From the NCBI GenBank assembly GCA_015062635.1, contig SUUF01000073.1, positions 3,827 through 10,085 of the forward strand: a stretch of DNA of 6,259 nt, read 5' to 3'. This document shows, piece by piece, positions 1 to 5,555 of this stretch; the first letter of the stretch is position 1, and each line of letters starts with the position of its first letter. The notes under the pieces are model-generated. The model searched no databases and had not been told where the DNA came from. It saw only the letters and a list, made by a program, of their open reading frames with translations. The translations under genes and the position numbers were made by a program. The DNA comes from Coriobacteriaceae bacterium. Its GTDB lineage: Bacteria; Actinomycetota; Coriobacteriia; Coriobacteriales; Eggerthellaceae.

Positions 1-1
1 G

Positions 2-1423
2 TTAGGCCATGCCCATCCAGAAGGCGATCTTCGGGATGTAGCCCATCACCAGGATGATGATGATCAGCGCGGGGATGCCCCATTTCACCCAGGGGTACAC
101 GGCGGCGGGGAATTTCATGCCGTCGCCGGCGTCGGCCTCCTTCAGGAAGTTCTCCCAGCCCCAGCCTGATTTTCGCGTGCAGAACAGCACGAAGATGAGC
201 GAACCGAGCGGCAGCAGGTTGTTCGAGACGATGAAGTCCTCGATGCTCTGGATGTCGCCGATGCCGGGAAGCTGCACGTCGGCCCACACGTTGTAGCCGA
301 GTGCGCACGGCAGGCTGAGCACCGTCACGAGCGCGGCAGTGCGGGCTACGACCTTGCGGCGCGGCAGCTCCCACTTGTCCATGCTCCAGGCGATGAGGTT
401 CTCGAAAACGGCGATGACGGTGGAAAGCGCGGCGAAGCTCATGAACAGGAAGAACAATGAGCCCCACAGCTGGCCGAGCGGCATCTGCTCGAAGACGCTC
501 GGCAACGTGACGAACACGAGCGCCGGGCCTTGCCCCGCATCGACGCCGAACGACATGCAGGCGGGGAAGATGATGAGGCCGGCCATGAGCGCGACGAAGG
601 TGTCGAGGCCGCACACGCGCAGCGCCTCGCCGGTGAGCGAGCGGTCCTTGCCGATATAGCTGCCGAAGATCTCCATTGCCGCGATGCCGAGCGAGAGCGT
701 GAAGAACGCCTGGCCCATAGCGGCGTATACCGCCTCGCCGAAGTGGCCCCATTGCTCGGCAGGCGTGGCGCCCGCGAAGAGCGCGCCGAAATCGGGCAGC
801 AGGTAGAACTCGAGGCCCGCTTCGGCGCCGGGCAGCGTGACGGCGCGCACGACGAGCACGCACAGCAGGATGAGCAGGCACACCATCATGAATTTCGTGA
901 TGCGCTCGACGCCCTTCTGCAGGCCGAGGCTGCACACGAGGAATCCGAGGATGATGGTGAAGAGCATCCAGGCGACGAGCTCGGACGGATCGGCGAGCAT
1001 CGTCCCGAACACGGCGGCGACGCCGTCCGGGTCGAGGCCGTTGAATGCACCGGTCGCCATCTTCACCACGTAGTTCAAGAACCAGCCGCATACCGTGGTG
1101 TAGAACATCATCAGCATGAGACAGCCGATGAACGCCACCCAGCCGAACCAGTTCCATTTACCCGATGGTTGCAGGATGCCGAATGCCTTCGCCGCCGATT
1201 TCTGGCTCGCGCGGCCAACCGAGAATTCCATGACCATCACGGGCAGGCCCAAGATGACCAGGAACACAAGGTACATGATGACGAATGCGGCCCCGCCGTA
1301 CTCGCCGGTGATATAGGGGAAGCGCCAAATGTTTCCCAAGCCGATGGCGCAACCCGCCGAAATAAGGATGAATCCCAGGCGAGACGCGAATTGCTCGCGT
1401 CCGCCCGATGAAGCGTCTGCCAT
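2..1423 (-). CDS. Sodium-dependent transporter, neurotransmitter:sodium symporter (NSS/SNF) family
   Basis: A 473-aa integral membrane protein that should import an amino acid or related small molecule with Na+ across the cytoplasmic membrane; the substrate cannot be read from sequence. TM1 carries the family signature GLGNIWRFPY (residues 28-37), whose Asn and Arg match the Na+-site and gate positions of LeuT-fold symporters. The unwound TM6 region reads AAMGQAFFTLSLG (234-246). TM8 has ALSTVIAVFE (332-341), with Ser334/Thr335 where LeuT has its Na2-site Thr/Ser. I count about 11 hydrophobic segments (near 12-36, 42-66, 91-118, 148-166, 173-193, 227-256, 271-294, 319-347, 357-377, 397-416, 443-463), the 11-TM form common in bacterial members, so the gene looks intact. 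The ATG is preceded by GGGAGGG at a good distance, and the TAA stop is at 4-2. It lies downstream of the Fe-S gene on the same strand, but a hairpin in the 147-bp gap suggests separate transcription. Family assignment is secure. Confidence 0.95.
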   Translation of the reverse strand: MADASSGGREQFASRLGFILISAGCAIGLGNIWRFPYITGEYGGAAFVIMYLVFLVILGLPVMVMEFSVGRASQKSAAKAFGILQPSGKWNWFGWVAFIGCLMLMMFYTTVCGWFLNYVVKMATGAFNGLDPDGVAAVFGTMLADPSELVAWMLFTIILGFLVCSLGLQKGVERITKFMMVCLLILLCVLVVRAVTLPGAEAGLEFYLLPDFGALFAGATPAEQWGHFGEAVYAAMGQAFFTLSLGIAAMEIFGSYIGKDRSLTGEALRVCGLDTFVALMAGLIIFPACMSFGVDAGQGPALVFVTLPSVFEQMPLGQLWGSLFFLFMSFAALSTVIAVFENLIAWSMDKWELPRRKVVARTAALVTVLSLPCALGYNVWADVQLPGIGDIQSIEDFIVSNNLLPLGSLIFVLFCTRKSGWGWENFLKEADAGDGMKFPAAVYPWVKWGIPALIIIILVMGYIPKIAFWMGMA

Positions 1424-1428
1424 GATGC

Positions 1429-1435
1429 CCTCCCA
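1429..1435 (-). promoter_or_regulatory. Ribosome binding site of the NSS transporter gene
   Basis: On the minus strand GGGAGGG ends five bases before the ATG at 1423. It is a strong Shine-Dalgarno match and fixes this start; the reading begins MADASSGGRE, a short polar N-terminus just before TM1, as usual for the family. Confidence 0.7.
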
Positions 1436-1459
1436 TAGTCCGTTACAAGCAACCGCGCC

Positions 1460-1465
1460 ATTCTA
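1460..1465 (-). promoter_or_regulatory. Possible -10 element for the NSS transporter gene
   Basis: The minus strand reads TAGAAT (five of six matches to TATAAT) about 37 bases upstream of the start codon. No good -35 hexamer sits 16-18 bases further upstream, so this is weak. It would give the transporter its own promoter downstream of the hairpin at 1524-1545. Confidence 0.25.
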
Positions 1466-1523
1466 CCTGATAGCGATGCTGTGTGGGAGGGCGCTGTGCA
1501 ATGTGGGCCAGGTGGCGTGTGAA

Positions 1524-1545
1524 CGGGGCCGGATTCCCGGCCCCG
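1524..1545 (-). terminator. Hairpin terminator after the Fe-S protein gene
   Basis: CGGGGCCGG (1524-1532) and CCGGCCCCG (1537-1545) form a perfect 9-bp GC stem with a four-base loop. It begins 25 bases past the Fe-S gene stop. On the minus strand the stem is followed by TTCACAC, so the U-tract is poor. A factor-assisted terminator is as likely as a classical intrinsic one. It probably separates this gene from the downstream transporter. Confidence 0.55.
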
Positions 1546-1570
1546 CTGGGCATTGCGATGCGCGCCGCGC

Positions 1571-2644
1571 TTACTTGACGCCGCCGCCGGGGTAACCGTC
1601 GACCGCCAAGTCGAGGCGCACTTCCTCGAGGAAATAGTCATGCATGCTGTCGCGCATGGGCATGGTCTGGCGAATCTTGATGGCGCCCATCGGGCAGCGC
1701 TCTTTGCAGTAGCCGCAGCCCATGCAGGTTTCCTGGTTCACGACCATCTTTCCGTCAGACCCGCGGAACTGGATGGCGTCTTGCGGGCAATAGGCCGGTT
1801 CTTCCACGCACTTGCCGCAGCCGATGCACAGGTCGTGGTCGACCGTGGCGGTGAATCCCGACGGGCTGAAGCGCCGGCGGATGTCGGGCGTGGTCTCCTT
1901 GCAGAGGTTGAGCGCCGTGCAGCAACAGGGGCAGCAGAAGCAGATCTCGACCATGTCGGACATCAAGTCGTTGCGCAGGCCCCACACGAGCTGCTCGACC
2001 TGCACCCACAGCGACATGCACACCAAGCCCTCGGCGGCTGCGCGGTCGACCTTGGCGAGCGCCTCCTCGGTGCTTATCTCGCGCGCGATGCGGTGGTCGG
2101 TGACCTCGCGCCCGCCGCGTCCGAGGAACATGCATGCGATGTCGTGCGGCACGCGCTGGCAGTTGTTGGCGGTGCGGCACAGGCACTTGTCCATCGCGCC
2201 GATGTAGTCGGCCTTGCGGATGGCCTCCTTCACGAGGTCGATGGGGATGACCGTGTTCTGCGCCTTGTCGGCGAGGTCGACGTCGACGTTCAGGTTGTAG
2301 GCGGTGCCGCCCGAATACCCGCGGTCGGAGTTCATCATCAGCACGCTGCGCATGAAGTTGCCCTGGGGTCCGGTCTTCTTCGCGGACCAATGGAGGATGC
2401 CCCTCATCGCGTGGAAAGCCGCGGCGTAGCCCCCGAAGTTCCAGGGGCGCGCCGAGAACTGCGGCCAGAAGGCGTCTTTCACGCCCAGGCCGTGCGGATG
2501 GTTTTCGAACACCGGCTTGTCGGGACGCTCCTTGCGGCGCAGGCGCTCCTCGTCGAGATACAGGACCTCGCCTTGCTCGTTGATGTTGTCGTACGATGCG
2601 GGGACCTCCGCGGTGAGGCCCTTCTTGGTGAGCATCTTCTCCAT
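1571..2644 (-). CDS. Cysteine-rich multi-cluster 4Fe-4S ferredoxin-like protein
   Basis: A 357-aa soluble protein, probably cytoplasmic (no signal peptide or membrane segment), expected to carry electrons through several Fe-S clusters. Its redox partner is unknown. All 20 cysteines lie after residue 153. Residues 154-171 hold CLCR...NNC...C, resembling the CxCR-N-C region of large ferredoxin-like proteins I recall from anaerobes. Residues 235-242 are CFCCPCCC, with Cys248 close behind. A C-terminal two-cluster ferredoxin domain follows: C273-C276-C279-C286-Pro, with six residues instead of three before the last Cys, and a canonical C307-C310-C313-C317-Pro. The N-terminal 150 residues (including WPQFSARPWNFGGY, 60-73) match no domain I can name. 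The start is set by AAGGAGA upstream of the ATG. It is divergent from a TetR-type regulator, which suggests induced expression. The Fe-S role is secure; the pathway is not known. Confidence 0.9.
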   Translation of the reverse strand: MEKMLTKKGLTAEVPASYDNINEQGEVLYLDEERLRRKERPDKPVFENHPHGLGVKDAFWPQFSARPWNFGGYAAAFHAMRGILHWSAKKTGPQGNFMRSVLMMNSDRGYSGGTAYNLNVDVDLADKAQNTVIPIDLVKEAIRKADYIGAMDKCLCRTANNCQRVPHDIACMFLGRGGREVTDHRIAREISTEEALAKVDRAAAEGLVCMSLWVQVEQLVWGLRNDLMSDMVEICFCCPCCCTALNLCKETTPDIRRRFSPSGFTATVDHDLCIGCGKCVEEPAYCPQDAIQFRGSDGKMVVNQETCMGCGYCKERCPMGAIKIRQTMPMRDSMHDYFLEEVRLDLAVDGYPGGGVK

Positions 2645-2654
2645 GGCGTTCCTG

Positions 2655-2661
2655 TCTCCTT
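2655..2661 (-). promoter_or_regulatory. Ribosome binding site of the Fe-S protein gene
   Basis: The minus strand reads AAGGAGA, ending ten bases before the ATG at 2644. It is a near-perfect Shine-Dalgarno and supports this start. Confidence 0.7.
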
Positions 2662-2681
2662 GAGCCCTCGATGGGGTGCGT

Positions 2682-2697
2682 GGCGCCTTTTTGCGCC
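2682..2697 (-). other. Small hairpin in the Fe-S gene leader
   Basis: GGCGC (2682-2686) and GCGCC (2693-2697) can pair around a six-base loop that is A-rich on the minus strand. It lies about 40 bases upstream of the Fe-S start codon, inside the probable 5' leader. The stem is only 5 bp and may be incidental. I see no riboswitch-like structure around it. Confidence 0.25.
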
Positions 2698-2738
2698 GTT
2701 CCAGCTAAATCGTGCTTCCCTTCCTTGCCGTATGCGGG

Positions 2739-2779
2739 TAGTATAGCAATAACAGTATATATATTGAAATTGGTCAAAT
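2739..2779. promoter_or_regulatory. AT-rich divergent control region with possible TetR-type operator
   Basis: This AT-rich core lies between the Fe-S gene and the TetR-type gene. It holds a direct repeat AGTATA (2740-2745 and 2754-2759, 14-base period), an alternating TATATATAT run (2756-2764), and a short dyad TTGA-6-TCAA (2764-2777) covering the minus-strand -35. TetR-type regulators usually bind a palindrome overlapping their own and a divergent promoter. No long dyad is visible here, so operator status is inference. A plus-strand -10 such as TATATT (2760-2765) could serve the regulator, but I find no matching -35. Confidence 0.35.
2749..2777 (-). promoter_or_regulatory. Candidate promoter of the Fe-S protein gene
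   Basis: On the minus strand TTGACC (2777-2772, five of six to TTGACA) is followed after 17 bases by TGTTAT (2754-2749, four of six to TATAAT). A second overlapping pair is TTCAAT (2768-2763), 17 bases, TATACT (2745-2740). Both fall in the only clearly AT-rich patch between the divergent genes and would give a leader of roughly 85-100 bases. Which is used cannot be told from sequence. Confidence 0.5.
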
Positions 2780-2853
2780 GCAGGTGTCTGATGGGGGAAG
2801 AAGGGTGCGGAACGGGTCGGGCCGCACAGATGCCCCGCCCAGGCCACGACGAT

Positions 2854-2860
2854 GGGGAGG
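2854..2860 (+). promoter_or_regulatory. Ribosome binding site deciding the TetR-type start
   Basis: GGGGAGG ends four bases before the ATG at 2865. The upstream in-frame ATG at 2778 is preceded by AT-rich promoter-like DNA with no purine-rich site, so the shorter product is preferred. Confidence 0.65.
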
Positions 2861-2864
2861 CCCA

Positions 2865-3530
2865 ATGGCGCGACCGCGCAACAACGAGCTGTTTGCCCGC
2901 GTGACGCATGCCGCATTCCGGCAGTTCCACGAACGCGGCTACGTGAAGGCGACCTATGCCTCCATCGCCAAGGAGGCGGGCTGCACGACGACGATCGTCC
3001 AAGATTATTACGGGAAGAAAGACCGGCTCGCCCGCGCGTTCTTCGATGAGCTCATCGAGGTCATACGCCACGAGTCGCATATGTGGGCCGAGGAGGGGAA
3101 CGGCCCCGGTGTCGAGGTCGGCTCGTTTGCCGAGCGGTTCCGCGACGGGTGCCTGTACTATGCCTACCTGCAGGGGCATTGCCGCCAATACCTGCTCGAG
3201 ACCACGCAAGACGTCTCCATCTCGAATGCCGTCCTGCTCGACATGGCCCGCTGGGCGTTCACCGACTCGCAGCGTGCCGACGTGATGGACGACCCGCGCA
3301 GCGTCGAGCGCATCATCAGCAGCCTCGGCGGTTTCCACGCCCTCTTGCATCACCAGCTGACCCATGGCGAGTCGTTCGACGTGCAGCGTCACTTCACCGA
3401 CTTGGCGCTTACCTGGCTCGATATCCTGGGCTACACACGCGATGAGATTCTGGCGATCGTGCGGGACGGGTACCTTGGTGCGGGTGAGTATCAGGAGATT
3501 TGCGGGCGCATCGCCCGGCATTACCGGTGA
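2865..3530 (+). CDS. TetR-family transcriptional regulator
   Basis: A 221-aa DNA-binding regulator, normal length for TetR proteins. The N-terminal domain spans about residues 8-55. A first helix (VTHAAFRQFHERGY, 13-26) leads to the helix-turn-helix ASIAKEAGCTTTIVQDYYG (32-50) and then KKDRLARAFFDEL, the usual start of helix 4. The C-terminal ligand/dimer domain is unlike anything I can assign, so the effector is unknown. I chose the ATG at 2865 because GGGGAGG ends four bases before it and the product starts as TetR proteins usually do. An in-frame ATG at 2778 would add 29 Gly/Arg/Pro-rich residues and has no ribosome site. The gene is divergent from the Fe-S gene and convergent with the NifX-like gene. 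Autoregulation and control of the Fe-S gene are the likeliest roles, by arrangement only. The last codons lie inside a 12-bp inverted repeat. Confidence 0.92.
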   Translation: MARPRNNELFARVTHAAFRQFHERGYVKATYASIAKEAGCTTTIVQDYYGKKDRLARAFFDELIEVIRHESHMWAEEGNGPGVEVGSFAERFRDGCLYYAYLQGHCRQYLLETTQDVSISNAVLLDMARWAFTDSQRADVMDDPRSVERIISSLGGFHALLHHQLTHGESFDVQRHFTDLALTWLDILGYTRDEILAIVRDGYLGAGEYQEICGRIARHYR

Positions 3531-3540
3531 TGCGCCCGCA
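3501..3540 (+). terminator. Long hairpin spanning the TetR-type stop codon
   Basis: TGCGGGCGCATC (3501-3512) and GATGCGCCCGCA (3529-3540) are perfect inverted repeats. The RNA stem can extend by a G-U and two G-C pairs, leaving a ten-base loop. The TGA stop (3528-3530) lies at the inner edge of the right arm. Being at the end of the gene it probably acts as a transcript 3' end or stability structure. The bases after the stem (TTCGG) are not a real U-tract, so intrinsic termination is uncertain. Confidence 0.5.
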
Positions 3541-3542
3541 TT

Positions 3543-3560
3543 CGGCGGGCATGCCCGCCG
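3543..3560. terminator. Symmetrical hairpin between convergent genes, possible bidirectional terminator
   Basis: CGGCGGGCATGCCCGCCG is a perfect 18-bp palindrome. As RNA it folds to a 7-bp stem with a CATG loop. It lies 12 bases past the TetR-type stop and 15 bases past the NifX-like stop, so it can fold in both transcripts. Neither side carries a T-run. Its GCGGGC/GCCCGC arms match those of the neighbouring hairpin, allowing alternative pairings. Confidence 0.5.
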
Positions 3561-3575
3561 AGGTTCGGAAAACCG

Positions 3576-3941
3576 TTAGTGGCGGCAGGCGTCTTCGGGG
3601 GTCATCCGGCGCACCTTGCCTTCGGCGAGCAGCGCGATGGCCGCGCCGACGATGGGCTCGGTCTGCTCGAAGTACACCGTCATGCCGCCCTGCGTGAAGC
3701 GCATCAGCGGCGGCATGCCCATGCCGGCGGCCAAGATGCCGTCGAGACCCAGGCCCAGCACGTGCTCGATGACGTTCCCGCAGCCGCCTTCGCCATGCTC
3801 GACGTTCTTCTGCGATTCGACGGAAACGATGTTCATCTGGTCGTCAAGCTCGACGATGGTCAGGTAGGGCGCATGTCCGAAATGTCCGCTGCGCATGCTT
3901 GCGAGGCCGTTGGCGTTCTCGCTGGGTACGGCGATTCTCAT
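3576..3941 (-). CDS. NifX/NifB-C-terminal-like (dinitrogenase Fe-Mo cofactor family) protein
   Basis: A 121-aa single-domain cytoplasmic protein of the family that includes NifX, NafY and the NifB C-terminal domain, which bind Fe-S or Fe-Mo cluster precursors. Visible marks are the opening MRIAVPSE, SGHFGHAPYLTIVE (18-31, the family's HFGHA-type segment), EGGCGNVIEHVLGLGLDGIL (51-70) and AAGMGMPPLMRF (71-82). Cys54 and Cys119 are the only cysteines; His20 and His23 could also contact a cluster. Length is typical of stand-alone members. No nif gene is in the window, so nitrogen fixation should not be inferred; many anaerobes carry such proteins with unknown roles, perhaps in metal-cluster handling. 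The start follows AGGAGA at five-base spacing. The gene is convergent with the TetR-type gene and divergent from the MFS gene. Family membership is confident, function is not. Confidence 0.9.
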   Translation of the reverse strand: MRIAVPSENANGLASMRSGHFGHAPYLTIVELDDQMNIVSVESQKNVEHGEGGCGNVIEHVLGLGLDGILAAGMGMPPLMRFTQGGMTVYFEQTEPIVGAAIALLAEGKVRRMTPEDACRH

Positions 3942-3945
3942 GAGG

Positions 3946-3951
3946 TCTCCT
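3946..3951 (-). promoter_or_regulatory. Ribosome binding site of the NifX-like gene
   Basis: AGGAGA on the minus strand sits four to five bases before the ATG at 3941, a strong site that fixes the start. Confidence 0.65.
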
Positions 3952-3983
3952 ATCGGTGGAATTGGCCGCTTGGTTTTCGCACT

Positions 3984-3993
3984 AGTATATAAC
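3984..3993. promoter_or_regulatory. Overlapping divergent -10 elements between NifX-like and MFS genes
   Basis: This short AT-rich patch reads TATACT on the minus strand (3989-3984, five of six to consensus), about 43 bases before the NifX-like start. On the plus strand it reads TATAAC (3988-3993, five of six) or TATATA (3986-3991), with TTGGCC (3962-3967) as a possible plus -35. If right, the MFS leader would be about 90 bases. Neither direction has a good -35 at ideal spacing, so the calls are tentative. Confidence 0.4.
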
Positions 3994-4018
3994 CACGTTG
4001 CAGCTTCCCGATGGCGAC

Positions 4019-4063
4019 TTCGCGAAAGGCCACGATGTTGTGGTAGGGTTTCCGGATCGCGAT
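4019..4063. promoter_or_regulatory. Two TCGCGA-centred palindromes upstream of the MFS gene
   Basis: TTCGCGAA (4019-4026) and ATCGCGAT (4056-4063) are both perfect 8-bp palindromes sharing the core TCGCGA, with centres 37 bases apart, in the non-coding leader of the MFS gene. They could be paired operator half-sites, but such short GC-cored palindromes can arise by chance in DNA this rich in GC. Confidence 0.2.
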
Positions 4064-4082
4064 GACGCGACGGGCGTGGAAA

Positions 4083-4086
4083 GAGG
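4083..4086 (+). promoter_or_regulatory. Modest ribosome binding site deciding the MFS start
   Basis: GAGG within AAAGAGG ends four bases before the ATG at 4091. The reading frame stays open upstream to a TTG at 3998, but that part is charged and not membrane-like and starts inside the promoter patch. The ATG at 4091 puts TM1 right after a short charged tip. Confidence 0.5.
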
Positions 4087-4090
4087 CGAC

Positions 4091-5479
4091 ATGAGACAAG
4101 ACCGGCTGGGCCTGATTCTGGCGGTATATCTGACGGGTCTGCTCATCGGTGGACTATACGTGGGCATGGTGTCGCCGGCGCGCACCGTCGTCCAGGCTGA
4201 TTTCGGCATAGACGGCGCGACCGGTATTTGGATGATCAACATCTACACGCTCTTCTACGCGGCGCTGATTCCCGTCATCGGGAAGATCGCCGACCGTCGC
4301 GGCCGCAAGAACGTGTTCACCATCTGCATGGGCGTATTCTGTGCGGGGTCCATCCTATGCGGAGTGTCACAGCAGGTGGGGGGATTCGGGTTGCTGCTGG
4401 TGGGTCGCGTCGTGCAGGCGGCGGGTGCCGGCGGCATCATCCCCGTGGCGAACGCGGAAATCGGCACGACGTTCCCGAAAGAGAAGCGCGGCATGGCGCT
4501 CGGCATCGCGGCGGTGGTCGTCGGGGTCTCGAACGTCTTCGGCGCCGTGGCCGGTAGCGCGATCGTCGATGCGTTCGGAATGGCGAACTGGCCGGTGATG
4601 TTCTACCTGTGCGTCCCGTTCTGCCTGGCGGTTATCGCGGCGGCGCATTTCCTGCTGCCGGCGAGCGCGACCGCGTCCGACCGCCCGCCGATGGATATGG
4701 CGGGCTCGGTGCTGTTCGTGTTGTTCGTGCTGCTGATGCTGCTCGGGGTGAAGGGACTCGATTTCACCGCGCTTGCCGCATCGCTGGCCGATGCCGGCAC
4801 ATGGGTGCCGCTCGTGCTGGCGCTCGCCATGCTTCCGCTGTTCCGCCTGGCCGAACGACGTGCGGTCGATCCGGTGTTCCACTTGGAGTACCTGCACAAC
4901 CGCCCCATCGTCATCACGATGGCCGTGTCGTTCTTTATCGGATGCTTCGTCATCTCGCTCGTGCTCGTCCCCGAGCTTGCCGAGCAGATGCTCGGCCTTC
5001 CGGTGGGCACGGGCGGCTATTATGTGCTGGCCATCGGGCTCACGTCGTTTGTGGCCACGCCGGTGGCGGGCAAGGTCATCGACAAGGTCGGCCCGAAACC
5101 GGTCATCTTGCTCGGGTTTTCCATCTCCATCATCGGCTTGCTGTTCCTGGCGCTGGTGGCGATGGCTGCGCCGAGCCCCATCACGCTGGCGGCGGGTTTG
5201 GCCATCGTGGGCCTCGGCATGGGCATGGCGATGGGCGCGCCGACGAACTACATGATCCTCGAGAACACGGGCCCCGAGGAAAGCACCTCGGCCATCGCGA
5301 CCATCACGCTCATCCGGCAAATCGGCACGACGCTCGCCCCGGCCATCTTCATCGCGCTCATCGCGACGGCGCCGGGTTCCGACGGATACCGCAACATGCT
5401 GCTCGGGGTGGCCGCCTTCAATTGCTGCGCGCTCGTGCTCATGCTGTTCTACCACAGCCCCCGCGCCGATAGGCGATGA
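4091..5479 (+). CDS. MFS transporter, EmrB/QacA-like (DHA2) type
   Basis: A 462-aa major facilitator protein of the cytoplasmic membrane, most likely a proton-driven exporter of an unidentified small molecule. Motif A is clear in the TM2-TM3 loop, GKIADRRGRKN (64-74), with a partial copy in the second half, GKVIDKVGPK (327-336). Motif B Arg106 lies in GRVVQAAGAGG (105-115). The segment ERRAVDPVFHLEYLHNRPI (255-273) matches the E-x-P...NR link usual in EmrB/QacA proteins. Length and hydrophobic segments fit 13-14 helices. Two features are odd. The TM5 antiporter motif, normally containing Gly-Pro, reads SNVFGAVAG (147-155) without the proline. TM1 has GLYVGMVSPARTVVQ (21-35) in place of the usual acidic D1 motif. 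It may therefore not be a typical drug/H+ antiporter. It is divergent from the NifX-like gene and 115 bases upstream of the YczE-like gene. Confidence 0.92.
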   Translation: MRQDRLGLILAVYLTGLLIGGLYVGMVSPARTVVQADFGIDGATGIWMINIYTLFYAALIPVIGKIADRRGRKNVFTICMGVFCAGSILCGVSQQVGGFGLLLVGRVVQAAGAGGIIPVANAEIGTTFPKEKRGMALGIAAVVVGVSNVFGAVAGSAIVDAFGMANWPVMFYLCVPFCLAVIAAAHFLLPASATASDRPPMDMAGSVLFVLFVLLMLLGVKGLDFTALAASLADAGTWVPLVLALAMLPLFRLAERRAVDPVFHLEYLHNRPIVITMAVSFFIGCFVISLVLVPELAEQMLGLPVGTGGYYVLAIGLTSFVATPVAGKVIDKVGPKPVILLGFSISIIGLLFLALVAMAAPSPITLAAGLAIVGLGMGMAMGAPTNYMILENTGPEESTSAIATITLIRQIGTTLAPAIFIALIATAPGSDGYRNMLLGVAAFNCCALVLMLFYHSPRADRR

Positions 5480-5555
5480 TGCCCGCTCGCACCCCGCAGC
5501 TCGCGCAAAGGCGTGCGCGGTCATGCCGCATGCGGGTTCGGGAGTATTCGAGCAG

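Noticed and set aside
530..1411. A 293-codon plus-strand open frame antisense to the NSS transporter
   Set aside because: It has the same antisense composition bias (Glu/His/Ala/Arg). The minus strand encodes an intact NSS protein with signature motifs.
1553..2746. A 397-codon plus-strand open frame antisense to the Fe-S gene
   Set aside because: The product is Ala/Val/His/Asp-rich with no recognisable motif, and it lies opposite a gene with clear cysteine motifs and a good ribosome site.
2756..2764. The TATATATAT run as a tandem repeat or replication-related element
   Set aside because: It is only nine bases, within a promoter region, and no DnaA boxes or iterons are nearby.
2778..2864. 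N-terminal extension of the TetR-type regulator from ATG 2778
   Set aside because: No ribosome site precedes it, it begins inside the promoter-like AT-rich core, and the added residues are Gly/Arg/Pro-rich and unlike TetR proteins; ATG 2865 has a strong site.
1755..3521. A 588-codon open frame on the minus strand across the Fe-S gene, the intergenic region and the TetR-type gene
   Set aside because: It is in another frame of one well-supported gene and antisense to another. Its product is rich in Arg, Gly, His and Pro with no domain, and it crosses the AT-rich promoter region. This is typical of stop-poor shadow frames in GC-rich DNA.
3576..3941. Evidence of a nitrogen-fixation locus
   Set aside because: Only a single NifX-like domain is present. 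No nitrogenase structural or other nif assembly genes are in the window, and stand-alone family members are common in non-fixing anaerobes.
3998..4090. N-terminal extension of the MFS transporter from a TTG at 3998
   Set aside because: It has no Shine-Dalgarno, it lies beside the promoter patch, and its charged residues do not resemble the family's short N-terminus.
4367..5524. A 385-codon minus-strand open frame antisense to the MFS gene
   Set aside because: It is extremely rich in His, Arg, Asp and Gln, the usual reverse reading of hydrophobic codons. The sense strand has clear MFS motifs.
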